64,000 bases of DNA from Clarkia xantiana subsp. parviflora (Eukaryota > Streptophyta > Magnoliopsida > Myrtales > Onagraceae). Positions 1-11,189 of the stretch are shown one piece after another (the first letter of the stretch is position 1; each line of letters begins with the position of its first letter). The notes beneath the pieces are model-generated. The model worked only from the letters and a program-made list of their open reading frames with translations. It searched no databases and was not told where the DNA came from. The stretch is taken from contig JAPTYO010000010.1 of the NCBI GenBank assembly GCA_036873135.1, positions 20,205,772 to 20,269,771 on the forward strand, written 5' to 3'. The translations under genes and the position numbers were made by a program.

Positions 1-136
1 TTCTGACGGAATTGTAACGGAAGTACCAAAACAGTAAGGTTTGGAAACATATGGTACCAATTCGGTACAAAAAAATACTAATGGTATGAACAGTGTAATT
101 TGTGCAAACATGTGGTACCAAAAGGACCCTTAACCC
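1..136. mobile_element. Right end of a MULE-like element cut by the window edge
   Basis: The recognisable copia reverse transcriptase starts abruptly at about 137. The preceding bases are AT-rich, repeat the word TGGTACCA and end in CTTAACCC, the same tip as the MULE-like elements elsewhere in this window. This fits a MULE inserted into the copia pol gene, with its left end and target duplication outside the window. Without the left end it remains an inference. Confidence 0.4.
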
Positions 137-1346
137 TATCAAGAATGCTTTTCTTCATGGTTATCTCAATGAAGAAGTATGTATGGAGCAACCACCTGGG
201 TTTGTTGCTCAGGGGGAGTATGGGAAAGTGTGTCGCTTAAAGAAATCTCTGTATGGCTTGAAGCAGAGTCCTCGTGCATGGTTTGGCAAGTTTAGTGTAG
301 ATGTGCTTGAGTTCGGGCTGAATAAGAGCAAGTGTGATCATTCGGTCTTCTACAGAAGCACAACAGCTGACATTGTTCTTCTTGTCGTTTATGTTGATGA
401 CATTGTTATTACATGTGATGATTATGCTGGAATCTCATCTCTTAAGTCATTCATGCATACCAAGTTTAACACAAAAGACTTGGGTCAGCTGAAATACTTT
501 CTTGGGATTGAAGTCAACATGAGCAAAAAGGGAATTTTCTTGTCACAGAAAATGTATGTGCTTGATTTGCTTGTAGAAACTGGAAAGATTGGAGCCAAAC
601 CTTGCAGCACTCCAATGGATCCTGATATACACCTCATGAAAGAAGACGGTGATTCCTTTGCAAATCCCGAGAGGTATAGGAGGTTGGTTGGAAAATTAAA
701 TTACCTCACAGTCACTCGTCCAGACATTGTTTATGCAGTCAGTGCTCTTAGTCAATTTATGTCTGCACCTACTGTCAAACACTGGTCAGCTTTGGAGCAA
801 ATTCCATGTTACTTGAAGGGAGCTCCGGGACTAGGCATCTTATATCAAGACAATGGACATACTCGGACTAAGTGTTTTGCAGATGCCGACTATGCTAGAT
901 CCAAGGTTAATAGGAGATCTGTTACGGGTTACTGCGTCTTTGTTAGAGGAAATTTAGTCTCTTGGAGAAGTAAGAAGTAAACTGTGGTATCTCAGTCTAG
1001 TGCCGAGTCTGAGTACAGGGCTATGGCAGATTCTTCATGTTTGATTCTATGGATATATCATCTAATGGATGAGATTGGCTTGAAGCCTGAAAGAACAGCC
1101 AAGCTCTGGTGTGATAATCAAGCTGCTCTTCATATTGCTTCAAACCCGGTGTTTCATGAGAGAACCAAACATATCGAGGTGGATTGTCATTTTGTCCGAG
1201 AAAAGATTCAAGAGAAACTGATTTCTACTGGACATGTGAGGACCGGAGAACAAATTGCTGATCTTTTTATAAAACCATTGATCGGGTCTCGGGTGGGATA
1301 TTTATGTAACAAGTTGGGCATGATTAACATCTATGCTCCAACTTGA
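137..1346 (+). pseudogene. Ty1/copia pol fragment: reverse transcriptase and RNase H
   Basis: This is the C-terminal half of a copia polyprotein. It shows the RT motifs NAFLHG, SLYGLKQSPRAW and the catalytic YVDD (about 390-401), the LGIE and TRPDI motifs, and then a copia RNase H region with SSAESEYRA, WCDNQAA and RTKHIEVDCHF, ending in LGMINIYAPT. An in-frame TAA at 978-980 splits the frame after RSKK, where relatives carry Gln, so a single C-to-T change would explain it. The 5' part of RT, integrase, protease and gag are missing. It is a dead copy. Confidence 0.92.
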
Positions 1347-1510
1347 GGGGGAATGTTATGGAATATAGCATATAGCATATATGATATTTCCTAATGTATT
1401 ACTTACCTTATTAGAATACTTCTATAGGAAGCTAGAATACATGTATATATGTAACTCTCCTATTTGAAATGAGATTAACAAGTAATATACTCTCAATTTC
1501 ATACCTAAAA
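1343..1510 (+). mobile_element. Polypurine tract and start of the copia 3' LTR
   Basis: Directly after the pol stop lies the purine run TTGAGGGGGAA (1343-1353), a typical copia polypurine tract. TGTTATGG then begins at 1354, the expected TG start of a 3' LTR. The LTR runs through AT-rich sequence with ATATAGCATATAGCATATATG. Its 3' end cannot be fixed because no second copy of this LTR is in the window. Confidence 0.7.
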
Positions 1511-1906
1511 CTTATCATGCCTCCTTCCCGGCCGCCGTTGGTCGATGTGCTTCCATCGTTTGATTCACCGGCCTCTTCTGATTTCATTCCAGTACGGTCG
1601 CCGCGCTTCCATCGTCCCATCCGGATTCCGCCTCATACGCTGCTGCTGTCTGCGACTTCTGTCTGCTGGTTCTGGCTGCTTTCTGTCTGCAGCTGCTGTG
1701 TGTCTGGCTGCTGTCGTCCGATCAGATTCCGTAAAGTCGCTCCAACCATAAAGTCGCTCCGATATTTGTTGGCCAGTAATTGCTTTAATAGTTCAGTTGT
1801 TCCAGTTCAAAGTTATCTGGTTGGATTTCTTCATCATGTCTCCAACAGAATACGTCACTGTTTTTGCAACGGAATATAGTAGATTTATAGAGTTTAAGAA
1901 GATGAT
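1511..1906. other. Unrecognised C/T-rich stretch
   Basis: This stretch is rich in CTGCTG and CCG words and has short open frames on both strands, none of which I recognise. It may belong to the copia 3' LTR or to an older insertion. It ends where the duplicated block begins. Confidence 0.3.
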
Positions 1907-2930
1907 ATTTATTTTCATCCAAAAAAAGTAATATATTAATAATTATAATCAATCTGGTTAAAAAACTTAACATTTAATTAATTAAAACAATTAAACCTAG
2001 CTATAGTATATATAAAACAAGTAATATTAAAATAAGCAAGTTAAAAAATTAAATATAATAATGATCAAACAAAATGAGGAAGCTACCTTTTTTTACAGAG
2101 ATGAAGGTATCGCATGTTCCAGTTCAACCAAGGGTGGTCCAGCGACTGAAGCAGCAGGGTGGGATCGGAGTGCAAGTACGAGGCTGGGCCTTGACGACGA
2201 TGAAGATCCAAGGTGGGGTAGCTTTTACATGGAGAGGTATTCCGCCGTTGTGCCTAGCTACTATCGAGGAGATGAACGGAACACCGGTAACTGGAGCAGC
2301 AACTGGGCGGTGCGATGGTGGTCGCGACTAAGTCGGGACGACACAACCTTGCAGCAGACCTGATAAAATCAACAAAACTCCAATTGGCATAAAGGAGGGC
2401 GAACAAAGTACCAGTTACCGGAGCAACGACTGGGTGACGGCGTGGTATGGCGACCGAAGCTTAGAGTTGGGTCCGGCGGTCGGAGCTTGGAGCTGGAGCC
2501 AACGGTGGTTGAAGTTGGGCAACTCGACGGGCAGAGAATGTCTGGTCTATAGACAGCTGCGATGTTTGCTTCTCCTGCTGCAAGTTCCTGGATTTCTTGG
2601 TGGAGGCGCGGCAACGGGTCGTCACCGGCGTGTAGGTTTTAGCTCTATATATAGGCTAACATTGCATCTAGGGTTTAACTCTAATTAGTAGTAAATTACA
2701 TTGATTTATTCTAACAATAAATGCTAAATATTCAGAAAATATACTCTAAATATTCAACTAATATTCTCTGCAATAAATACAAATAACTATCCTAATTTAA
2801 GCCAGTCCTATCTTTAGAAACTTCGCGACCTTCCATATCCAGATACTTACTTTTTTAAACGCATTACACATAACATTTTTATCGTGTTATATACGTGTCG
2901 CGCGTACCAAAATTAGGTGTTTACACCAAT

Positions 2931-3111
2931 CCGCGTAAGGCTTCCTTAACCAGAACCTCTACTGGAACCGTTCGGCGGATCGAAACTCCCCTCAGTAATC
3001 CTGGGACTACGGAAAACGTTGTAGGTATGTGCATCATATTCCGCTGCGTAATTACTTACCTTGCACGTATCTTATTTTGTTTCTGTAGTATTGATCCCCT
3101 ATAATCCTACA
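2931..3111 (+). mobile_element. Copia LTR 3' remnant (copy A)
   Basis: These bases align with the last 180 or so bases of the copia LTR at 6025-6565. They share CCGCGTA, CCTTAAC, AACCTCTAC, GGCGGATCGA, TCCGCTGCGTAAT and a CA-ending tail TAATCCTACA. No primer-binding site follows, so this is a truncated or solo remnant. The same remnant is in copy B. Confidence 0.7.
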
Positions 3112-3454
3112 CTTCCCTTCAGTTTTAGAGGACCGCGCCCGAAATAACGGTTTTCTTTTTGGTAAGTTTATGTTTAATAGTTTATATTTTTTTTCATGTA
3201 GCGGTTGTCTCTAGCTAGAATTATGAAGGTTTCCTATTTGTCCTCATATCTTTAGAGTTTTTCGTCTTCTTGTTATGGGTACTCTTCGTCATCTTGTTAT
3301 GGAGACTCTTCGTCTTATCGTATGAGAATTATTGCATATAAAGACTACCTATCGAAGTTATTTGAAGCATCGAATGAAACTTCAAAGTCGATCAACTTGT
3401 TTTGACCACTATTTCTGCGAAGTAAACTTTCTTATTAGGTAAATCTAAGATTTT

Positions 3455-3808
3455 ATGAATTATATTTGTTTCAGATATGTAAATCAGATGATGAATTTCA
3501 CATTTGGAAACATTCGATGGCTGTTGTTATTTGGGTGTTTGGGTCACCAGAATATCTGTGAAAAAGACATCTTCCACGAGATGGCGAGGAGGATAGTTGC
3601 TGGTGCGGTTGTTCAAGGACCGACATATCAAGTTGATTCGAGAATCAAGAACATCATCAATTTCATCAAGTACCTTCCTCAGATTGTACCTAAAAAATAT
3701 TGAAAGTTTGTTCGAAGAATTGCAAATAGATGCGCAAACTGGATTGTTATGCAATCTAGAAAGGAGATGTGTCATGTGGATCGGGCGATGTTACCCCATC
3801 TCCTCTAA
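3455..3808 (+). pseudogene. RNase H-like (LINE-type) gene fragment, copy A
   Basis: A 117-codon frame is interrupted once, by TGA at 3701-3703. Its C-terminal part (WKFVRR-x-ANR-x-ANWI, then CHVDRAM) resembles the end of plant RVT_3/RNase H domains from LINEs. Copy B at 18572-18925 keeps the same frame and length but is broken at two other codons and has Trp where A has the stop. The frame was therefore probably open before the duplication. A TTTCAG just upstream could be a splice acceptor. The family assignment is tentative. Confidence 0.4.
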
Positions 3809-5124
3809 TTGCTCTTTTATTAATCGATTGAAACCGTTGTTTTCATATTTGAATATAATATCGAGTATTTTCATGTCAAAATAATAATAATAATTAAGTT
3901 TTAAAAAAAAGCATGCCACAATTAGCAGTCACGGCATGGATTATTCAGATTTACTCTTCAAAATTACTATTTCAAAATTTAATTTTCATAACTGTTTTAT
4001 TTATAAAAAAAATGCATAGTTAATCACGCTTTGTTTATTAGAAAAAAAAAACGTCTTAGGTATGAATTTATTTGGTGCAATTCAACCATTTTTTGTGGAT
4101 AGAATTGGGCACGTGTAACCTCTTCATTGGACTCTCCTTTATTGAAGTTACCTAGCCCTTATTAAAGGTTAATTGGAAAAAATAATAGATAGAATTATAA
4201 AAAGGAATTTAAAGAACATTCAATGGTGAATTTCTAGTTATTCAACACCATAGGCCACGTCACTGCAAACTCATCAAAGTGGAACTGCTACAGCAAATGC
4301 TACAGTAAAATTGGAACTCTCTCCAATGGTAGAGACCAAGTTGCACTTCTATATTGTGAGTCACATAATTTCTACTTATAATATGATTATTTGTAAGAAA
4401 AATAAACACTATAGATAAATTAAATATTCATATATTTTTAAAAATACGGACATGAACAAACAAATAAATGAAATTCAAGTGTTAAACCAGCTTAATTAAA
4501 TAATATGTATAAAATTATAAAAATATAATTAATTAATTTAATTTAATTCATCAAAGTTTTTCAATTTAATGTCAAATATTCATATTTCAACTTTGACTGG
4601 CGTATGTGGTCATTCCAAAATTCAAAAATCGACATTGTTAGGGTAATAGTTCAATTATTAACATGCTATAATTAAAAAAAAAAAGGACTATTTTGATATT
4701 TAAAAAATTATATAAAAATTCACAAATATAATATATAAATGAGCACATAATTTTGTTAAATATGATTGCCATAATTTAAAAATTATATTAAAAACAATTT
4801 ATTAAAGTTCTAAAAAAACAGTATGAGATTCAAGTGTTAGATCATTTTAATTAAAAACAAAAAATAATGTACAAAATCATAGAAATGAAATTGATATAAT
4901 AATAGTGATTAATCAAATCCATTGAATCGATATTATTTCATCATAATCGGCTTATATATGTTATTCGTCGATTGACATATCTTAATTCATCATCGTTAGC
5001 ATATTTACGTTTATACACATTAATTAGATAAATATTAGTAAATCGTTTATAGGTGAAGCCCTCATGTGTTTTTTCTAATGAATTTTCTCCAGCCTACACA
5101 ATCGGTTTATCGTCGAGGACGAAT
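3809..5124. other. AT-rich non-coding part of copy A
   Basis: About 1.3 kb of very AT-rich DNA with short A and T runs. I see no gene. A gap relative to copy B lies near 4155. The last part, up to 5124, is the 3' flank of the minus-strand repeat-peptide gene. Confidence 0.6.
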
Positions 5125-5580
5125 TTATTTGTTGTGTTGAATGATCGGATCACTGCCGGAGCTGAATTTGTTATCGGTGGTGAAGCCGAATTTCTTCCCG
5201 GCGTGCACGATATTTGGATCTTGACGGATGCCGAATTTTTTCCCGGCATGCACGATATTTGGATCTTCACCGGTGCTGAATTTCTCTCCGGCGTCCACGA
5301 TATTTGGATCTTGACCGATGCCGAATTTATTCCCGGCGTGCACGATATTTGGATCTTGACCGATTCTGAATTTCTTCCCGGTGTGCACGATATTTGGATC
5401 ATCACCGATGCCAAATTTCTTCCCAACATGCACGATATCTCGATCTTGACCAATGATAAATTTATTCACGGCATGCACGATCGGTTCATGTTCAACTAGC
5501 TTGTAAGACAAGCAATGTGCTTCCGTGAAGAATAAGGTAGAGATGAGGACGGAGAAGATGAACTTGTACGGAAGCTCCAT
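5125..5580 (-). CDS. Predicted secreted repeat-peptide precursor, copy A
   Basis: An intronless 151-aa frame. Residues 1-23 (MELPYKFIFSVLISTLFFTE then AHC) form a clear signal peptide, so secretion is predicted. Residues 29-133 are seven tandem 15-aa units with consensus GQDPNIVHAGKKFGI, encoded by a 45-bp DNA repeat (5182-5496). The tail (134-151) is not repeated. Apart from one Cys at the end of the signal peptide there are no cysteines. Most units hold a basic pair or G-K-K before Phe, which could be a processing site; that is speculation. A TATA box lies 135 bp upstream of the ATG. I do not recognise the family; it does not look like CEP, RALF, SCOOP or the organ-specific repeat proteins. 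The 45-bp unit also leaves the opposite strand open, but that frame lacks a signal peptide and promoter. Confidence 0.7.
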   Translation of the reverse strand: MELPYKFIFSVLISTLFFTEAHCLSYKLVEHEPIVHAVNKFIIGQDRDIVHVGKKFGIGDDPNIVHTGKKFRIGQDPNIVHAGNKFGIGQDPNIVDAGEKFSTGEDPNIVHAGKKFGIRQDPNIVHAGKKFGFTTDNKFSSGSDPIIQHNK

Positions 5581-5714
5581 TTTTTCTTCTTTTAATATTT
5601 TGTTTCTTCTCCAACGAAGGATATCAGAAAACTAAAAGAGGAGGAGAGACAAAATATGTATAATTCTTATTGTTATTGGGAACGATGCTTTTGGAATAGA
5701 CAGTGTTTGATTTG

Positions 5715-5724
5715 CTTATAAATA
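5715..5724 (-). promoter_or_regulatory. TATA box of repeat-peptide gene A
   Basis: On the minus strand this reads TATTTATAAG, 135 bp before the ATG at 5580, which leaves room for a roughly 100-nt leader. The same site is conserved in copy B. This supports the minus strand as the transcribed one. Confidence 0.55.
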
Positions 5725-6024
5725 GTCTTCATGCCCTAAAATTAGGGTTTCAACACTTTGGACCTGCAAATATCGAGGAGAGCCGTAAACGTTTGGGTTG
5801 AAGCATATAGATCACGCCATTCTTTTAGGGAGTTGGTGGTTTTGAGTTTTGACTCCATAAATATTGCAATTCAATTTTAACCAACAATAACTTTGCAAAA
5901 TACTTTAGAACAGAGGTTTCGTATTCTATAATAAAACAAGAGGCAAATAAAATTATGCTACGTTGGTAGCGTTAGCATATGGTGATGATAGGGCGTCGTA
6001 AATGAAAGTCCGTTAATATGTATA

Positions 6025-6565
6025 TGTTACCTGAGAAAATTGGGTAGATGTCACATTTAGGAAATTTGGCTAGACCTACATCCCAATTGACATGAGAGGC
6101 CCAAAATTAGGCATCCCTCATATACTAGGCCGGCCGAAATATAGTGAGTGGGCAAATTAGACTTTTGTCCACTTTGCTCCTCCTATAAATAGGGAGTGTT
6201 AGGGGTTTTATTATATTGAATCTTAATTCCTCCTTTGTGGTAATATGAGATATCCTCCTTAAACACTCCTAGTTTCGGCCGAACCACATATTCACGAAGG
6301 GTGTGCCTATTTGCTTTGAGCAAACACTCCGAAGATCTGTCCATGTCAAGAATCGATTAGAGGCTTTGCTGTGGAGACTATACCGCGTAGGGATTCCTTA
6401 ACAAGAACCTCTACAAGTTCCGTCTGGCGGATCGAGAACTCCTTCAGGAAGATCTTGGGACTATGGAAAGCGATTAAAGTATGTGCACATCTTCCGCTGC
6501 GTAATCGTGATTACTAACATGTACCGTATTTAAGTTTCCGTAGTATTTAACCCCGTAATCCAACA
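6025..6565 (+). mobile_element. Complete 5' LTR of a Ty1/copia element
   Basis: A 541-bp LTR that begins TGTTACCTGAG and ends CCAACA, followed directly by a primer-binding site. It has an internal TATAAATAG box near 6184 and CGGCCGAA words that also recur in the downstream leader. Its first 381 bases are shared with copy B (21246-21632), so the insertion predates the duplication. Confidence 0.88.
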
Positions 6566-6566
6566 A

Positions 6567-6579
6567 TGGTATCAGAGCC
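6567..6579 (+). other. Copia primer-binding site (initiator tRNA-Met)
   Basis: TGGTATCAGAGCC lies one base after the LTR end. It is the standard primer-binding site of plant Ty1/copia elements. Confidence 0.95.
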
Positions 6580-7132
6580 TGTGTTAGGAGTTCATGATTT
6601 TGATAAATCGATTTTATTGATTTTAACATGTTGGCCGAAATTTTTAAGTAGTGAAACTTTAAAATTTTCGATTTTTACAATTGTTGGTGCCGAAATTTTC
6701 ATGATGTTCCTAGAAAATTTGATGTTCACGATCTTCAAGAAAAACGTGACATTTATAAAAATCAAACATTGAATTGTAGATCTTAGTAAAATTTGACCAC
6801 TTGTTTCCAATTTGTGTTTTCGGCCGAACCCTAGGGAAATTGCTAGGTAATTTTTTTAATTTCTTAGGCCCCAAGTTTACATATTTCGGCCGAAAATTAT
6901 TATTATATTGTTTACCATATTTTAATTTTAATTAAATGTGACAATATATCTATAACTCGAAATATATGGATAGATTTAAATTAATATATAGAAATATATA
7001 TATATAGAAATATATATAACTATCAATATATCAGGTAAATTATAGGGATAAATATATTATTGATAGATTTAGTTGCCTAAAAGATTACGAAAATATATTG
7101 TCAATATATTTGTTTCCCTATTAAAGATATTG

Positions 7133-7241
<109 letters not shown>

Positions 7242-7332
7242 CAAAAATTTCTATATATGTATATATATTGTTGATTGATTTATATCTTATAGGTAGAATC
7301 TTGGCAAGAAATATATATACATAGATATGGCC

Positions 7333-7335
<3 letters not shown>

Positions 7336-7395
<60 letters not shown>
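7336..7395. repeat. (TA)n microsatellite
   Basis: About 60 bp of pure TA repeat, 100 bp beyond the first tract. Confidence 0.98.
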
Positions 7396-7401
<6 letters not shown>

Positions 7402-8755
7402 GAATATTGGAAATTATTTTACATAATTAATATTTCTCGGTGGCTAAGTTAAGTTTTTAGTGGATTTTAAAATCCTACTTAGCCCACAAGAAATATTTCG
7501 GCCGAACCATATGGGTTTAATGGGCCGGTCCAATTTGCAAAACCGGAGCGGGTTAAACAAATCCAGGTTTTCTTAATCGGTTCGACCTAGTCGGGTCGGG
7601 TCGGACCGGGGTTACTAAGTGACCGAACCGGTTTTGAGTGTTGAACCGAACCGAAATCCTATTTTATTGAACCGATTTGGACCGAACCATATTTTAAGAT
7701 AAAACCGGCCCGAACCCGAACAACATTTATGGAACCGAACCGGAGAACCAAAATTGACTGACCGAACTGGATATTTTTTCAAAATCGAATTCAAGTCGAT
7801 TAATAAAATGGGATTGTAAAATTTCAAAATCCAAATGTTTTCAAACTTTAAAAATAGTCTACACAGTGCTCGAAGGTTTAAAATTTTCACGTTTTAATTA
7901 AACCTTAATGCCTAGTCTCGATTATGGGGATGGGTCTCGGAAAAGCATGACTTTGGGACTGGAATAATTAGAGGGCTGAATTGCAATTGTTTACTTTTCG
8001 TCACATATATTTATTAGAACTGTCGTCTTGACTATGTAAAGCTAGCTGGAAATTACATGTTGGGGGCAGAGCTCTGGTTAACTATATGGTTTGCGCACTA
8101 GGATAGACATGTTATGATGGTTGCAATTGCCTAAGATTCATGTCTAGAAATTCGCATAATTGACTGTAAGCATAAATTTTAACTCAACCCTAATATTTTA
8201 AAATGTTTTAAAAACAAAAATCATTCGCCAAATATGCATGTTTAATGTGGAAGTTTCATGTATGACACGTATGCTTGAATGTTGAGGATGTAGCCGCATG
8301 TAATAGTTTACTTAGAAAGTAGAATTATGTATATGCTAGCATGAGTTCCTGGAAACATTAGACGGACGACGCATATGCATGATGTGTGGTTTGGATGATG
8401 AATTTGGCTTGCTATGATGATTTGCTTGTAAAGTAGAATTGTGTATGCATGCGTAAATTCATCGGAATATTTTTTTTTCAAAAACAACAAAGGGTTTTGG
8501 GAAAGCCAAGATCGGGTATGCTTATTTTTATATTCCCGTTCTGGTGATTTGCAATCAAAACCCTTTTAAAAGACTGATCTATTGGATCGAAGACGACGGT
8601 AGTGTGAACTCTTTGACAACCCCCTTCCTTCGTTTTACTGGCGGTCGGTTGGTTTATTGTCGTATTCCATCTTAATAGATATCCGTCGTATGCAATTCTT
8701 TCTCAAAATGTTATTGTCTCCCTGATTGTGCATGATTATCAATGTGTTACTATCA

Positions 8756-9627
8756 ATGGCTGCGATCAGCAATGTCATCTCCCAAATGAACAAGGGAGTT
8801 AGACTGAAGAGCAATAATTATAAGATCTGGAACAAGCGCGCAAAGATGGTAATTACTGAAATGAGGGGTTTGGAGCATCTGACTACAAAACATGCCAGGC
8901 CGGAGGGAGACCTCACGGCCGATCAAAAGGATTTCCATGATGAATGAGATGCTAAGGATCGGGAAATCCGTTCCGCCTTGTTGTCGATGCTGGAGGATGA
9001 CATACTCTACGAGTATGATCACCTGGAGTCTGCCATGGACCTGTGGGATGGACTTAAGGCAGGGTTTGATGTATACACCACAACACGGAAGCGGTCGTTA
9101 AACATCGCTTTAGACTCCTATAAGATGAATCCCAAGCATATGATGAAGGAGCATGTTAGGCATATGTATAACATGCTTGCTGAACTCAAAGAAGCAGGAG
9201 AAATCCTGTCTGAGGAACTGAAGTCCAATGCGTGATCCGTTCTTTGCCTGACTCTTGGAATAGCATGAAAATGCACCTTACCCGTGCCACGCAACTCGAT
9301 AACCTCGAGAAAGTGCGAGTTCATCTCGAGTTGGAGGAGGATCGTCTCAGGGCTGAAAAGCCTAGAGCGGAAATGCGTATTGCATCCTCCATACCAGTTG
9401 AGCAAAAGGATAAGCGCAAGAGGAAAGGCAAAGGCCTTCAGAACAAGGCTGACAAATCTATGCCTCTGAAACCTCAAAGAAATTTCAAACATAAGAAATC
9501 TGGTGGCAAGAAAAGTTAAGCAAAACAGACACATATAGAGGAATATCGAACGTGTTTCAGGTGTGGTGTAAAAGGCCACCTGGCTGCTGCCTGTACCAAT
9601 CCTCCCAAGGTACGCACTAAGAAATAA
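8756..9627 (+). pseudogene. Ty1/copia gag, broken
   Basis: The frame starts MAAISNVISQMNKGV and continues through a gag core (YKIWNKRAKM, DDILYEYDHLESAMDLWDGL, RSLPDSWNSMKMHLT). It ends in a zinc knuckle, CFRCGVKGHLAAAC (CX2CX4HX4C, about 9551-9592). Three lesions are visible: TGA at 8945-8947, a frameshift beside TGA 9233-9235, and TAA at 9517-9519. Protease, integrase and RT do not follow; the element stops after the knuckle. It cannot encode working Gag. Confidence 0.88.
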
Positions 9628-9928
9628 TGATGAAATTCATAAATTCTCCTTGGATTCTTCTTACTCGAGAGTAATTCAATTTACCCTTTTTGGATTACAA
9701 AACCGAGAAGCAGAATCGGCGCAGACCTGAAGGAGGATGCTCGGGAACAATAAAGATTAGACGAAAGTCTTTATCTTTACTTGCTAGAACTTTTCGATTT
9801 TTCAGTTTAAAATACTCATTGATAATAAGTTCCTTGAAACATAGGAACCATTTCTTTTTAAGAATGTAACAAATGCTTAGACCGAGTATTGATTATCCAT
9901 CTTCACTAAGCTGTTTGGTCTCATTATT
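9628..9928. other. Unassigned sequence between copia gag and tandem arrays
   Basis: No copia pol motif and no other recognisable coding signal. This is probably the junction where the copia element was truncated. Confidence 0.4.
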
Positions 9929-10260
9929 ATGTCAGCGGTGCCCCTATTGGCGATGCGGAAAGTGGAACCTTCGTCAGCGATGCCCCTGTTGGCGGTGCCT
10001 CCGTTGGTAGTGCGAAAAAGTAAAGCCTCGGTCGGCGGTGCCCCCTGTTGGAGGTGCCTCCGTTGGCGTGCCCCTGATGACGGTGGTTCCCCTATTGGCG
10101 GTGTGCCTCTATTGGCAGTGTGCCCTTGTTGGTGTGCCCCCGTTGGCGGTGTGCCCTTGTTGGCGGTGCAGAAAGTAGAGCCTCTGTCAGCGGTGCCCCT
10201 GTTGGCGGTGCCTCCGTTGGCGATGCAGAAAGGTAAAGCCTCCAGTGGTGTGCAATAACG
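9929..10260. repeat. GC-rich minisatellite, GTTGGCGGTGCC type
   Basis: Imperfect tandem copies of a short unit containing TTGGCGGTGCCCC and CCTCCGTTGGCG. Unit spacing varies. The open frame across it is a by-product of the repeat. Confidence 0.8.
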
Positions 10261-10445
10261 AAAAGCCTCCAGTGGCGTGCGGAAAGAAAAGCCTCCAGTG
10301 GCGTGCAGTAAAGTAAAACCTCAATCGATTATGCTTCCAGTGGCGAGCGATAAGGAAAAGCCTCCAGTGGCGTACAATAAAGTAAAACCTTAATCGATGA
10401 TGCCTCCAGTGGCGAGCGATAAGGAAAAGCCTCCAGTAGCGTGAC
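10258..10445. repeat. Tandem array, AAAGCCTCCAGTGGCGTGC type
   Basis: About seven imperfect copies of AAAGCCTCCAGTGGCGTGC separated by short A-rich linkers such as GGAAAG or AGTAAA. The array adjoins the previous one and shares GTGGCG words with it. Confidence 0.8.
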
Positions 10446-10529
10446 TTGCGAAGGCTGAATACTAAGGCTTCATTCTTCGGGGGTGACTCTCAGAAAGCTG
10501 GAAAGCTTCAGATCTTGATTGTCGGTTGT

Positions 10530-10900
10530 GACTTGTAGGAACAGACTGTAACAGTCCTACTCATCATTTGAGTGGTGACTTGCGAGAACAGACTGTAACC
10601 GTCCCATTTGCCGTGAATTTGAATCGTAGGAACAGACTGTAACAGTCCTACATATCCTTGAATGGTGACTCGCGAGAGCAGACTGTAACCGTCTCGCTTG
10701 CCGTGAAGTTGACTCGTAGGAACAGACTGTAACAGACTTACTCATCCTTGGAATGCGACCTGCGAGAGCAGACTGTAACCGTCTCGCTTTCCGTGAAGTT
10801 GACTCGTAGGAATAGACTGTAACAGTCCTACTCATTCTTGAATGGTGACTCGCGAGAGCAGACTGTAACCGTCCCGCTTGCCGTGAAGTTGACTTTGGAA
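10530..10900. repeat. 90-bp tandem array of two similar halves
   Basis: The phrase GTGACTTGCGAG (and close variants) recurs at 10575, 10665, 10755 and 10845, exactly every 90 bp. Each unit has two related 45-bp halves, both centred on CAGACTGTAAC. Because 90 is divisible by three, the minus strand shows 30-aa repeats, but nothing else suggests a gene. Confidence 0.9.
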
Positions 10901-11189
10901 GACGCTGTGTCGTATAAAATACGTTTGCGCATGAATGTTTGTCCCTAATTTTTGCCTAAATTGTGCATGGTGCGACAATCTAGCGGGATCTTTTTCTTTT
11001 TAATTTTTCTCATATTCTCTCCTTTTGTCACGGTCGATTGAGAGATTTCCGACCGTGCCCCTCGGTTTTTTTTTATTTTCTCTCTTTTTGCCATGATTGC
11101 AATTTCTGAACTTGCAACCATGCCTCTCATTTCCTGATTTTGCCTAGGCCGCCCTTTCGGGTTTTCAACCTAGCGAAAGCACTCTTTAT

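Larger units (their letters stand above)
1907..6405. repeat. Segmental duplication, copy A
   Basis: Read side by side, this block matches 15333-21632 nearly base for base over long stretches; over the 456-bp repeat-peptide gene I count 12 differences. The match starts at TTTATTTTCATCC and ends at TTCCTTAACAAG inside a copia LTR. Copy A lacks about 1.7 kb present in copy B (joined near 2633) and about 110 bp near 4155. Contents in order: a GC-rich unrecognised stretch, an LTR remnant, an RNase H-like fragment, AT-rich DNA, the repeat-peptide gene and a copia 5' LTR. Confidence 0.93.

Noticed and set aside
1469..1879. ORFs in the C/T-rich stretch after the copia LTR start
   Set aside because: Overlapping frames on both strands, no domain, no splice or promoter support.
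5053..5499. Plus-strand repeat ORF opposite the peptide gene
   Set aside because: No signal peptide, a GTG start, no promoter signal. It is open only because the repeat unit is 45 bp.
10557..10835. Minus-strand 92-aa repeat protein
   Set aside because: It lies entirely within a 90-bp tandem array, with no promoter, signal or homology. A periodicity artefact.
9929..10900. CRISPR-like direct repeats
   Set aside because: Spacers are not unique, repeats are imperfect and the context is a plant nuclear genome. Ordinary minisatellites.
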